Assembly: GCA_017525915.1 (NCBI GenBank)
Contig: JAFXSC010000022.1
Location: 62,001 to 126,000 of the forward strand
Direction: 5' to 3'
From: Ruminococcus sp.
Lineage (GTDB): Bacteria; Bacillota; Clostridia; Oscillospirales; Ruminococcaceae
Length of the DNA: 64,000 nt
Numbering within the stretch: position 1 is the stretch's first letter; the number at the start of each line of letters is the position of its first letter. Below the pieces are notes generated by a model. The model had not been told where the DNA came from and made no database searches. It worked only from the letters and a program-made list of their open reading frames with translations. Below, piece by piece: positions 47,175 through 54,860 of this stretch. The position numbers were made by a program, and so were the translations under genes.

Positions 47175-48371
47175 TTATCCTATTACATATGATTTGAAGC
47201 CGTAGTCCTTTATCACTTCCTTTGCTTTGAGGAGCTCGTCGGTGCCTATGGACGTACCCGAAAGGCGGATCGCTGTGTCAGGGTACGCGCTCAACTTATT
47301 CTTGATGAGCTCGAGCATTTTTGCGGTCTTGTCTGCGGCGGTGCCGTTGAAATCGTAGACCGTTGTGTCGGTCGCAACTCCGCCGCTTATCTCGTCAATG
47401 TCTATTTTCACTATCAATGACTTAACGTTAAGGTAGAGCGGTTCGTTTATGATATCCGCATTGTCCCTCAGCAGGTCGGAAGCCGATATCTCTATCGACA
47501 TCGAAGCGCCGTTCGCAACAGCCCTGTCGTAGAAAAGGTTTGCCGCGGAGGTGAGTGCCTGAAAGCGCTTCTTCGAGCTGAGTTCTTCCGAAAGCAGTTC
47601 AAGGTCGCTCCTGCGGAAGTTCGGGAATACCATATCCGTACAGATTATCCTGTCAAATCCGGCTGATGATACCTCGGTAACGATATCACCGATGTAGTTG
47701 ACGGCGGTCGAAGAATAAGGCGTCATCCACGGCTTTCCGCCTGCGTCGAGGTCGTTGTCTATCCACTGCTCACCGGTCGCGTAGGTCACATATCCGGCAG
47801 TCGGGTCTATCGAAGGCACCCTGCTGTCGTTGAACGCGCTGATGAGCGCCGCAGGTTTGTAGCCAGCGCTCTCGATGATGTTCACCACTTCGGAAAGCGA
47901 GATGGTATTCTGTACCGCGCCTGAATTGACAGCGTACATCACCGATGATGTATAGTAGATATTTCCGCCGCTTATTTTCAGCGGTATTTCGATATATTCA
48001 AAGTTCTGACCGGAAGGTATGCGGTTTAACGCTGCTTTCAGCGAGTCAGTGCTTATGAGGTCGCCCACTCTGAAAGCGGCAGCCTTGTAGACGGCAGGCT
48101 CGCGCAGATCAGTTTCTGCCGGTGGAACGCTCGCGTCCTCGGTACTGATGATGTAGTCGGTCGCAGCTGCTGTGGTCGAAGCCGAAGTATCGTCGCCCTT
48201 CTTCTTTGTATAGTTGACGATAGGCTCTGCCACGCTGTAACCGATGAAGCCTATGCCGCCGATGAGCAGCACTGTCAGTGCTACGGAAAGAGCTTTTCCC
48301 ATAGGTGTCTTGCCGTAGTAATTCTTTTCCTTGGTCTTATAGATTTTCCTTCCCTGTGTTCTTTTTCCCAT
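47175..48371 (-). CDS. Membrane-anchored DUF4015-like putative glycoside hydrolase
   Basis: A 398-residue protein. A basic cytosolic head, one membrane helix (about 27-48) and a Thr/Ser-rich linker precede an extracellular domain. Text such as FEYIEIPLKISGGNIYYTS, YKPAALISAFND, WMTPYSSTAVNYIGDIV and GFDRIICTDMVFPNF follows a TIM-barrel layout seen in DUF4015 proteins, which are predicted but unproven glycoside hydrolases. Catalytic acids cannot be assigned with confidence. The start at 48371 has AGGAGA. It lies 24 bases after the rnfA-like gene and upstream of hprK. Confidence 0.6.
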   Translation of the reverse strand: MGKRTQGRKIYKTKEKNYYGKTPMGKALSVALTVLLIGGIGFIGYSVAEPIVNYTKKKGDDTSASTTAAATDYIISTEDASVPPAETDLREPAVYKAAAFRVGDLISTDSLKAALNRIPSGQNFEYIEIPLKISGGNIYYTSSVMYAVNSGAVQNTISLSEVVNIIESAGYKPAALISAFNDSRVPSIDPTAGYVTYATGEQWIDNDLDAGGKPWMTPYSSTAVNYIGDIVTEVSSAGFDRIICTDMVFPNFRRSDLELLSEELSSKKRFQALTSAANLFYDRAVANGASMSIEISASDLLRDNADIINEPLYLNVKSLIVKIDIDEISGGVATDTTVYDFNGTAADKTAKMLELIKNKLSAYPDTAIRLSGTSIGTDELLKAKEVIKDYGFKSYVIG

Positions 48372-48395
48372 TTTTCTCTCCTGTATCAACAGCGG

Positions 48396-48968
48396 TTATT
48401 TCAGCGACCAGACCGCCATAGAAATTATGCCTATATATATCAGCATTGCCGGACCGCCTCTGAAAGACTGCGGCACTTTTGAAGAATTGAGCCTTCTGTA
48501 AGCTGCCGTGAGTATCAGTGCGGCAGCGATAAATCCGAGTCCGGCTTCAAATCCGAATCTGACGTACTCCCCGAAGCTCATGAGCGAGCTGTCCTCCTCT
48601 GCCTTGCCGCTCATGGTGAAAAGAGTTCCCATAACGGCGCAGTTAAAAGCGGAGAGATGAACATACTTCCTCAGCTGTGCATAGTCTCCGGGACGCGCGA
48701 AATACAGCAGGACAAGCAGCAGGATGTAGAAAACGCTGACCGCTGCGGTATAGAGCAGGAGTCGGAATTCCGAAGCTCCGAAAGGAAGCACGGAGTCGAC
48801 GATATAAGCGCAGCCTGTTCCGAATGTCGTGAACAGCATTATGCAGAATGCGATGCCTGTGAGATTCTTTCTGCTCTGCGCGGCTATGAAAAGCGAGCTC
48901 GTGCCGAGAGCCTGACTCAGTATCAGATTTGCGGCAAGAAATGCTATTATGTCATTTACCAGATACAT
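48396..48968 (-). CDS. RnfA-like membrane subunit, one cluster cysteine lost
   Basis: A 190-residue polytopic protein of the RnfA/NqrE family: six hydrophobic segments, the conserved SAFNCAVMGT, and VPQSFRGGPAMLI near the end. In canonical RnfA two Cys, one in LGLCP and one in TNCAVLG, help bind a membrane [2Fe-2S] cluster. Here the second is kept (C110) but the first is Ser24 in LGTSSL. The start lies inside the rnfE-like gene (17-base overlap) with AAAGGTGAT upstream. Third gene of a D-E-A set without B, C or G. Confidence 0.82.
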   Translation of the reverse strand: MYLVNDIIAFLAANLILSQALGTSSLFIAAQSRKNLTGIAFCIMLFTTFGTGCAYIVDSVLPFGASEFRLLLYTAAVSVFYILLLVLLYFARPGDYAQLRKYVHLSAFNCAVMGTLFTMSGKAEEDSSLMSFGEYVRFGFEAGLGFIAAALILTAAYRRLNSSKVPQSFRGGPAMLIYIGIISMAVWSLK

Positions 48969-49587
48969 TCATATCACCTTTCTCAGCGGAGCGGCTGCTT
49001 TTCAGAGAAATGCGGAGCTTTCTGTAAAGACCGCACATCAGTCCGAGAAATATGAATCCGCCGAAAGGTTCTCCGAGTCCGCTTATGAGCACATCAACGT
49101 CGGCGATGCGGCTGTTGATAGTGCCGTATGCGAGCAGCTCCCTGATGACGGCAGTAATGAGCATGACGAGGTCAAAGCCGAGTATATAGAAGAACAGTGA
49201 GGCTGTCATGCGTAGCCTTCCCATTCTGAAAAATCTTGTCTCTGACTGAAAAACTATCAGAGAGTTCACTGCGAGGAGCGGAAAGTATATACCTATCCTT
49301 GCGATGGCGTCGGGATAGACCTCCTCTGCGGCTGCTCTCACCGGAACGTATATCGTTGATGAGATGAGGGCGCAGGTCATTACCCTGAGCGTGTACGGCA
49401 GTTCCTTCGGTACGAATGAGGATATCAGCACGGACAGGAAAGTTATCACCGAAAACGCCCATATGAGCGCCTGTGCGTTCTTTATGGTATCTCCGCAGAT
49501 TATGACGGGAGATATGACCATGAGCCCTGAGAGAACCGGATTGTCAGCGGCTATGCCGTCGAACACCGAGCCTTTTCGTTCATTCAT
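48952..49587 (-). CDS. RnfE-like membrane subunit, both cluster cysteines lost
   Basis: A 211-residue polytopic protein of the RnfE/NqrD family. DNPVLSGLMVISPVI aligns with NNPxLVQxLGLCPxLAV, and GIYFPLLAVNSLIVFQ with GIFLPLIVTNCIIIGRAE; the Cys of each motif is Ser here (S26 and S109). Typical RELLAYGTI and GLGEPFGGFIFLG follow. The start at 49587 has GGAGG 9 bases upstream and overlaps rnfD by 8 bases; the longer frame would extend deep into it. Charged and Ser-rich C-terminus. Confidence 0.82.
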   Translation of the reverse strand: MNERKGSVFDGIAADNPVLSGLMVISPVIICGDTIKNAQALIWAFSVITFLSVLISSFVPKELPYTLRVMTCALISSTIYVPVRAAAEEVYPDAIARIGIYFPLLAVNSLIVFQSETRFFRMGRLRMTASLFFYILGFDLVMLITAVIRELLAYGTINSRIADVDVLISGLGEPFGGFIFLGLMCGLYRKLRISLKSSRSAEKGDMNVSGK

Positions 49588-50566
49588 GGAGCTCAGCCTC
49601 CTCTCCGTCCGCAGGTGCCTTTTCGAGTTCCTTCTTCTTTTCGGCTTCAAGCTCGGAATCTATCTTTCTTTCAAGGGACCTGATAGCGAGCGCTGCCGGA
49701 GTGAACAGGACGGCTGCTGCGATTATCGGATTTTCCTTAGCAGTTGTGAGAGTGAGAATGTAAGCCGTCACAGCGATAAGGAAGCCATAGTAGAATGCGA
49801 AGATGTTGCGCCGGGGAGCTATCCTCCTGTCGGCAATTATATATACCGAAGCAAAAAGCACCATGTTCGTGACGACTGAGTAGCCGAGCGAATCGACCCT
49901 TGAATAGCCGACCGGCGAAAGGTAAGCCGTGAGCCCTGTTCCGAGGAGTGAACCGAGAAATGCACCGGCTGAGATATCGCCTCTGAATATCAGCATCAGC
50001 GCCGAAATTAGCAGCAGAAGGACGCTTGCACTTCCGGCAGGACCGCTGAAATTGCCCATGAGTATCTCGAGGTCGGTATATCTGAGCTTACCGGTTATAT
50101 TGAATGCGTGTGAAGCGGAATGTACGAGGACATCGGGCTTTTCAAACAATCCGAGCTTTGTATGAGGCTCGGGGTACATGAGCACTTCCCTGCTCCACGA
50201 AGTCAGCGCAAAAACATAAGCCGCCGCTGCCGGAGCGAATATCATGTTACGTCTTCCGCCGAAAACGTTCTTTGTGACAACTACAGCGAACAGGCAGGTA
50301 TAACCGGCTATCCTCAGATCTATCGAGACCGGCAGCATAAGTGAGATTATGAGCGCGTCCGATATGCAGGTGAGGTCGTCGGCGGTGAATTTTTTACCCA
50401 TCAGGCGCAGGGAGATGAACTCCGCTGCAAACGAAACTGCCATGCAGGTACAAGCTGATGCAACGGCTCTCATGCCATAGTAGAAATAAGCCATCAGCTC
50501 AAGCGAAAGCAGGGTTATCATTATATCAAGCCAGATAAGGCGCTCTTTTTTAGCCTTTTTCAGCAT
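49580..50566 (-). CDS. RnfD-like membrane subunit without the usual FMN motif
   Basis: A 328-residue polytopic protein of the RnfD/NqrB family. NVFGGRRNMIFAPAAAAY and LMGNFSGPAGSAS match conserved regions around the flavin site. The covalent-FMN motif SGAT is not present; the nearest equivalent is HSAS at 149-152. In normal Rnf complexes RnfD carries FMN on Thr and moves ions. It starts 2 bases after the rpe stop with an AAAGG site, so it is coupled to rpe. The C-terminus is a Lys/Glu-rich cytosolic tail. Confidence 0.82.
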   Translation of the reverse strand: MLKKAKKERLIWLDIMITLLSLELMAYFYYGMRAVASACTCMAVSFAAEFISLRLMGKKFTADDLTCISDALIISLMLPVSIDLRIAGYTCLFAVVVTKNVFGGRRNMIFAPAAAAYVFALTSWSREVLMYPEPHTKLGLFEKPDVLVHSASHAFNITGKLRYTDLEILMGNFSGPAGSASVLLLLISALMLIFRGDISAGAFLGSLLGTGLTAYLSPVGYSRVDSLGYSVVTNMVLFASVYIIADRRIAPRRNIFAFYYGFLIAVTAYILTLTTAKENPIIAAAVLFTPAALAIRSLERKIDSELEAEKKKELEKAPADGEEAELHE

Positions 50567-50568
50567 GA

Positions 50569-51219
50569 TCAGCCTTTCCTCAGCAAACCTGCCGCCTCTG
50601 ACATATCATCGGCTCTGAAAAGATAGCTGCCGGAAACGAGGACGTTTGCACCGGCGTTTATTACTGTGCCGGCAGTATCGGCATTGATGCCGCCGTCCAC
50701 CTCTAAATCGGTGTCAAGACCGAGCTCAGATATCCTATTGCGGATAAGTCTTACTTTGTCGGCAGTCTCGGGAATGAAGCTCTGTCCGCCGAAGCCGGGC
50801 TCGACCGTCATGACGAGCACCATGTTCAGCATTTCAAGGTACGGGTATACAGCCTCGGCAGGAGTTGCGGGCTTTATGGCGAGTGCAGGCTTTGCACCGC
50901 TTTTTCTTATAGCCTTGATAGTATCCGATATATCGCTGCTGCTTTCAGCGTGGAATGAGATAATATCCGCGCCGGCTTTTGCAAATCTCTCCGCATATCT
51001 CAGCGGATCGGCTATCATGAGGTGTACATCGAGAGTCATGCCGGTAGCCCTGCGGACGCCTTCAAGTATAGGCAGGCCGTAGGTTATGTTATCAACGAAG
51101 GCACCGTCCATGACATCGAAATGGAGCATATCTATTCCGTTTGTCTCGAGCCTTCTGATCTCGCTTTCAAGGTTGAGCATATCCGCACTCAGCACGGATG
51201 CTGAAATATAATTTTTCAA
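50569..51219 (-). CDS. rpe: Ribulose-phosphate 3-epimerase
   Basis: A 216-residue TIM-barrel enzyme. HFDVMDGAFVDN, DVHLMIADP, MTVEPGFGGQSF and VDGGIN contain the metal ligands and catalytic Asp pair. It interconverts ribulose-5-phosphate and xylulose-5-phosphate. The start is TTG at 51219, needed to keep the conserved N-terminus (ISASVLSADMLNLE). It is the first gene of the long minus-strand run that continues through rnfDEA to hprK. Confidence 0.95.
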   Translation of the reverse strand: MKNYISASVLSADMLNLESEIRRLETNGIDMLHFDVMDGAFVDNITYGLPILEGVRRATGMTLDVHLMIADPLRYAERFAKAGADIISFHAESSSDISDTIKAIRKSGAKPALAIKPATPAEAVYPYLEMLNMVLVMTVEPGFGGQSFIPETADKVRLIRNRISELGLDTDLEVDGGINADTAGTVINAGANVLVSGSYLFRADDMSEAAGLLRKG

Positions 51220-51294
51220 ATGATCACTTCTTCCGGGAATTGGACAGCGGCGAGCTTATAAAGCCGTTCTGCCGTGTGAGATCCACACACTTTT

Positions 51295-51323
51295 ATTATA
51301 TAATATTTAAGCCTGAACGTCAA
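51295..51323 (-). promoter_or_regulatory. Sigma-A promoter of rpe-rnfDEA
   Basis: TTGACG (51318-51323), 17-base spacer, TATAAT (51295-51300) on the minus strand, about 75 bases upstream of rpe. Confidence 0.75.
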
Positions 51324-51378
51324 TATTCTGGAATTGTTTTTTTTATTAATTTTTTGTGTATAAGCTCGTCTGCGGGAA

Positions 51379-51406
51379 ATATTGTTCAAGCCTGCCGTCA
51401 TAGTAT
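51379..51406 (+). promoter_or_regulatory. Candidate sigma E-type promoter of sigK
   Basis: ATATT (51379-51383), 15-base spacer, CATAGTAT (51399-51406), 29 bases upstream of sigK. This fits the mother-cell sigma E consensus (ATATT, 14-15 bases, CATAnnAT). In Bacillus sigma E starts sigK transcription. Confidence 0.5.
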
Positions 51407-51435
51407 ATCACAGCTGTATTAAGGAGTTGATCGTT

Positions 51436-52119
51436 ATGCTTTTTGATCTGATAAGAAGTCTGTTTTTCTTTGCGCTTCATGTCGAAAGCGGACCTGCTTT
51501 TCCGAAGCCACTCTCCAAGCGTGATGAGGACGAGTGCTTTGAGCTTATGGCAAACGGCGACAGACGTGCAAGGGACAGACTTATCGAACACAATCTCCGG
51601 CTCGTTGCCCATATCGTGAAGAAATACGCGCCCAATTACTCGGATCAGGACGAACTGATCTCTATCGGCACTATCGGTCTTATCAAGGCTGTTTCCTCCT
51701 TCGACCACTCAAAGGGCGCAAGGTTTGCCACCTACGCGAGCAAGTGCATAGAAAACGAGATACTGATGAATTTCCGGGCGGCAAAGAAGTCCGCCGGAGA
51801 TGTCTACATCAATGAGCCGGTCGAGACTGACAAGGATGGCAACGCGCTCACGCTCATGGACCTCATTGATGACGGCGTTGATATCCATGAGCAGGTCGAT
51901 ACCCTGATACGTTCGCGCCAGCTGTACGTCTTTCTGCGGAAGTGCCTCGATGAACGAGAGCTGGAGATAATCGTCCACCGCTACGGTCTTTATGGCAGAG
52001 ATCCGCATACCCAGAGTGAAACCGCGGAAATGCTCGGTATATCACGCTCTTACGTTTCACGCATCGAGAAGAAGGCTGTTGAGAAGCTAAGGAAAATGTA
52101 TGATACTACTCCGTTTTAG
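51436..52119 (+). CDS. sigK: Mother-cell sigma factor K
   Basis: A 227-residue sigma-70 family protein. FPKPLSKRDEDECFELMANGD, RLIEHNLRLVAHIVKKY, LISIGTIGLIKAV, KCIENEILM and ISRSYVSRIEKKA are closely SigK-like. A hydrophobic N-terminal 18 residues would be the pro-sequence. The gene is continuous, with no skin-type interruption. It directs late mother-cell transcription in sporulation (coat and lysis). ATG at 51436 follows AAGGAGTTGATC. Divergent from rpe, and preceded by a sigma E-type promoter. Confidence 0.94.
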   Translation: MLFDLIRSLFFFALHVESGPAFPKPLSKRDEDECFELMANGDRRARDRLIEHNLRLVAHIVKKYAPNYSDQDELISIGTIGLIKAVSSFDHSKGARFATYASKCIENEILMNFRAAKKSAGDVYINEPVETDKDGNALTLMDLIDDGVDIHEQVDTLIRSRQLYVFLRKCLDERELEIIVHRYGLYGRDPHTQSETAEMLGISRSYVSRIEKKAVEKLRKMYDTTPF

Positions 52120-52148
52120 TTGAAAAAACGTCCGTTTTGTGTTATACT
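52120..52148 (+). promoter_or_regulatory. Sigma-A promoter of the HD hydrolase gene
   Basis: TTGAAA (52120-52125), 17-base spacer, TATACT (52143-52148), starting one base after the sigK stop. Confidence 0.65.
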
Positions 52149-52176
52149 GAATATAACAATACTGAGGAGGTGCAGC

Positions 52177-52611
52177 ATGATCTATACCGAACTTACAAGA
52201 CGTGCGATGAACATCGCCTATCAGGCTCATCACGGACAGTACGACAAGTCTGGCGTGCCTTATATCTTTCACCCTTACCATCTTGCTGAGCAGATGGACG
52301 ACGAATACTCCGCCTGTGCCGCTCTGCTGCATGACGTCGCTGAGGACACCGATATAACGCTCGCCGAGCTTGCTTCGGAATTTCCTCCGGAGGTGGTAAA
52401 TGCTGTGAAACTCCTCACTCACAGCGATGATGAGGACTACTTCGACTATGTACGCAGGGTGAAGTCCGACCCTGTTGCGAGGAAGGTGAAGCTTGCCGAC
52501 CTGCGGCATAATTCCGATGCTTCGAGACTTCCCGGAAAGCATGATGCCTGCACTCTCAGCAGACTTGAAAAATACAGGAAAGCAATTGCCATTCTTGAAG
52601 GTTCAGAATAA
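52177..52611 (+). CDS. Small HD-domain hydrolase, alarmone hydrolase-like
   Basis: A 144-residue HD-superfamily protein with AHHGQ near residue 15, PYIFHPYHLA, ALLHDVAEDT and KLADLRHNSD. These are the motifs of RelA/SpoT hydrolase domains and of Mesh1-like small alarmone hydrolases. It lacks the synthetase and TGS domains. A (p)ppGpp hydrolase role is plausible but other nucleotide substrates are possible. ATG at 52177 is behind GAGGAGGTGC; own promoter, and a terminator shared with dnaI. Confidence 0.82.
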   Translation: MIYTELTRRAMNIAYQAHHGQYDKSGVPYIFHPYHLAEQMDDEYSACAALLHDVAEDTDITLAELASEFPPEVVNAVKLLTHSDDEDYFDYVRRVKSDPVARKVKLADLRHNSDASRLPGKHDACTLSRLEKYRKAIAILEGSE

Positions 52612-52614
52612 TTA

Positions 52615-52641
52615 AAGGTCCGGAAAAACCGGACCTTTTTT
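52615..52641. terminator. Bidirectional intrinsic terminator
   Basis: A perfect 9-base-pair stem AAGGTCCGG/CCGGACCTT (52615-52623, 52629-52637) with AAAAA loop and T runs in both directions. It sits between the convergent HD hydrolase and dnaI-like genes. Confidence 0.85.
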
Positions 52642-52643
52642 CA

Positions 52644-53603
52644 TTAGTTCTCGTTCCTGCGCTTCTGGAGACGGACGTCCTCCCCACGGAATTCAAGGTA
52701 TTTGTAAACTGCGGCAATGCGTGATACTATCCTTGCGTCATATCTTCCGGAAATGCCGTCAAAGCCAAGGTTCGTGCTGATTATAGTGGGCTTTCCGGAA
52801 TTCAGACGGGTGTTGATGATGTTGTAGACAGTCGAGTTGTAGAACGGCGTTTCGTACTCTGTGCCGAGGTCGTCAAGAATGAGCAGCTCGGCGTCCATGA
52901 CCGCATCTATCATTTCTGATGAGTGTTCGCGGCTGAAGTTTTCCTTCTCGATGTTCCGGAGGATATTTATTACCGAGTCGTAGATGACGCTGTAACCCTT
53001 TTCGAGCACCTTGTTCGCTATCGCAAGCGAAAGATGCGTCTTGCCGAGACCTGTGTCCCCTGACATGAAAACGCTCTCAGACGACGGCGAGAAGTTTTCA
53101 GCGTACTTCACGCAGAAGTCAAGTATCCGGCTCATTATGTCATATTCTTCGCCCTTGTAGTAGCTCAGGCTGAACGTTTCAAACGACGAAAGCGTGAGCC
53201 TTGCGTTTTTGTTGAGCTCGTCGGCACAGAGCTTGCCGCACAGCTTCCGCAGACATTCGCAGTAGCAGCCGTTCTTGTAGCCGGTATCTCCGCACTCCGG
53301 ACAGGTGTAGTGCATATCGAGATAGTCGGACGGATAGCCGTTTGATGTGAGAATGCTTCGTGCCATCGCCTGCGCTTCGAGGTTATCTTTTTTCAGCCGT
53401 TCGATGCGGTCGGAGATATCGGGAGTTTTGCTGCCGATGAGCTTCATGAGCTCTTTTCCGGTATTGAAAAGCTCGTTGTTAATTTCGCGTATCTGCGGTA
53501 TTTTTGCATTTATCTCGCTTATGCGCTCGTCGTTTTCCTGCACAGCCTTTACACGGCGGTTGTTTACGACAGCGAGCGCTTTTTCAAATACTTCGTTATT
53601 CAT
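52644..53603 (-). CDS. DnaI/DnaC-like helicase loader ATPase
   Basis: A 319-residue protein. An N-terminal coiled coil and a Cys cluster (CPECGDTGYKNGCYCEC, about 103-119) precede an AAA+ ATPase with Walker A GDTGLGKTH (near 181) and Walker B LLILDDLG. This is the DnaI layout of Firmicutes: zinc-bearing N-terminus for helicase contact, C-terminal ATPase loading the DnaB-type helicase. It follows the DnaD-type gene by 10 bases, which supports a primosome role. Confidence 0.85.
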   Translation of the reverse strand: MNNEVFEKALAVVNNRRVKAVQENDERISEINAKIPQIREINNELFNTGKELMKLIGSKTPDISDRIERLKKDNLEAQAMARSILTSNGYPSDYLDMHYTCPECGDTGYKNGCYCECLRKLCGKLCADELNKNARLTLSSFETFSLSYYKGEEYDIMSRILDFCVKYAENFSPSSESVFMSGDTGLGKTHLSLAIANKVLEKGYSVIYDSVINILRNIEKENFSREHSSEMIDAVMDAELLILDDLGTEYETPFYNSTVYNIINTRLNSGKPTIISTNLGFDGISGRYDARIVSRIAAVYKYLEFRGEDVRLQKRRNEN

Positions 53604-53613
53604 TGCTTACCTT

Positions 53614-54588
53614 TCAGAATTTGTTTATGATAGCCTTGTACTTCTCAACGTCGGTTGCAGGGAGCTTCCCTTTTCCGGTTGACCTGCGCTCGCTGCGGTA
53701 GCTGCTTTCGGCGTCCCTGACCTGTTTCGGAGTAGTGTATCCGCTCGCTTTCCACGACTGGAGTATCTTGTTCACATAGTCGAAATTCAGCTTGTTGATA
53801 TTGTCGAGCGTAGTCTCATATGCAAGCTTTATCATGTCGGCGGAGAAGCCGTCCCTCTGCCACTGGGAAATAAATCCGGCCTGCTTGGGCGTAGGACTTT
53901 TTTCCATTTCAAACAGGCGCATCACAACGTTTGTGAAATCCTTAGCGGTACGCAGACGCTCGACCTCGTTTTCAGCCGCGCTGATAGTATTTATATCGTT
54001 TTCTGCCCAGGAACAGGCTATCTTCTCGATATACCCTGCGGACGCTTTGTCGATGCTTATACAGTAGTAGATCAGAACGACGATAACTTCCTTTTTGAGC
54101 CCGAGGTAGCTGTACATCCATATCAGTGAGTTCTGCTGTGTGTAGCTGAGTTTACCGAGTGCTGATTCTGCGACCTTGAAAAGCTCGGAAATATCCGGAG
54201 TGGTTTTCATCATCTCTGTTATCTCGGACGGCGTGAAGCTCTGCTTCCTGCGCGGAGCGGCAGGCTCCTGTACTGCCGGCGGTTCCGGTTGAGTTACCGG
54301 AGGCTGTTCGCGGACAGGCTGTACCGGCATGACTGCTTCAGGAGCGGTGCCCTGCGGACTGAGGACGTTCACCTGCTGCCAGAACAACACGGCATCGGCT
54401 GCTTCCTGCGGTGAAACGCCTGTATTGCGCGATATTTCCTCGTCAGAGCAGGAGCGTCCCGAGCATCTGAGAAGATACAGCAGGACCTTCAGCTGCTCCC
54501 CGGTCGCAAGCTTGAGGAAATTATCCGCGACAACGAACGGAACTCCGAACATAGTTCCCCATACACCGCTGTTTGCTTTAAATTCCAT
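53614..54588 (-). CDS. DnaD-domain replication initiation protein
   Basis: A 324-residue protein. An N-terminal winged-helix part (LKVLLYLLRCSGRSCSDEEISRNTG), a Pro/Gln/Glu linker, then two DnaD/DnaB-II-type domains (VIVLIYYCISIDKASAGYIEKIACSW; FISQWQRDGFSADMIKLAYE with the YxxxI-type end). It is related to Bacillus DnaD and DnaB, which bring the helicase loader to the origin. The start at 54588 has GGAGG 8 bases upstream. First gene of a two-gene operon with dnaI-like; a long, dyad-rich leader precedes it. Confidence 0.85.
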   Translation of the reverse strand: MEFKANSGVWGTMFGVPFVVADNFLKLATGEQLKVLLYLLRCSGRSCSDEEISRNTGVSPQEAADAVLFWQQVNVLSPQGTAPEAVMPVQPVREQPPVTQPEPPAVQEPAAPRRKQSFTPSEITEMMKTTPDISELFKVAESALGKLSYTQQNSLIWMYSYLGLKKEVIVVLIYYCISIDKASAGYIEKIACSWAENDINTISAAENEVERLRTAKDFTNVVMRLFEMEKSPTPKQAGFISQWQRDGFSADMIKLAYETTLDNINKLNFDYVNKILQSWKASGYTTPKQVRDAESSYRSERRSTGKGKLPATDVEKYKAIINKF

Positions 54589-54625
54589 GTTCAGACCTCC
54601 GTTAAAATTCAAGAGTGTATCATCT

Positions 54626-54804
54626 ATTATACCACATAAGCGGGCGTTGTGGTATAATCGCCCGATTGCAGGAAGCAAATCTCTGATTTGCGTATCTGCA
54701 AGGGCATTTTAATAATTATAATGAATGCTTTTGCATTCATTATACCACAGATCGCTCCGGTTGTCCACCATGAAATTAGACAATCACGAACCAGAAATTT
54801 CATG
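54626..54804. repeat. Cluster of inverted repeats in the dnaD leader
   Basis: Four dyads in 180 bases: ATTATACCACA/TGTGGTATAAT (54626-54636, 54648-54658); GCAAATC/GATTTGC (54675-54681, 54685-54691); TATAATGAATGC/GCATTCATTATA (54717-54728, 54733-54744); CATGAAATT/AATTTCATG (54769-54777, 54796-54804). The 11-mer ATTATACCACA recurs a third time at 54739-54749. The region contains no gene. Confidence 0.75.
54739..54767 (-). promoter_or_regulatory. Upstream sigma-A promoter of dnaD
   Basis: TGGACA (54762-54767), 17-base spacer ending TGG, TATAAT (54739-54744) on the minus strand. A second extended -10 (TGGTATAAT) at 54626-54634 could form a nearer promoter. Confidence 0.6.
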
Positions 54805-54826
54805 TATTTTTTCCTATATTTATTAT

Positions 54827-54858
54827 ACAACAAAAAGGACGCACTGAATGCGTCCTTT
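54827..54858 (-). terminator. Intrinsic terminator of the thyX-U32 operon
   Basis: A perfect 10-base-pair stem AAAGGACGCA/TGCGTCCTTT (54834-54843, 54849-54858) followed on the minus strand by TTTTGTTG. Confidence 0.8.
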
Positions 54859-54860
54859 AA

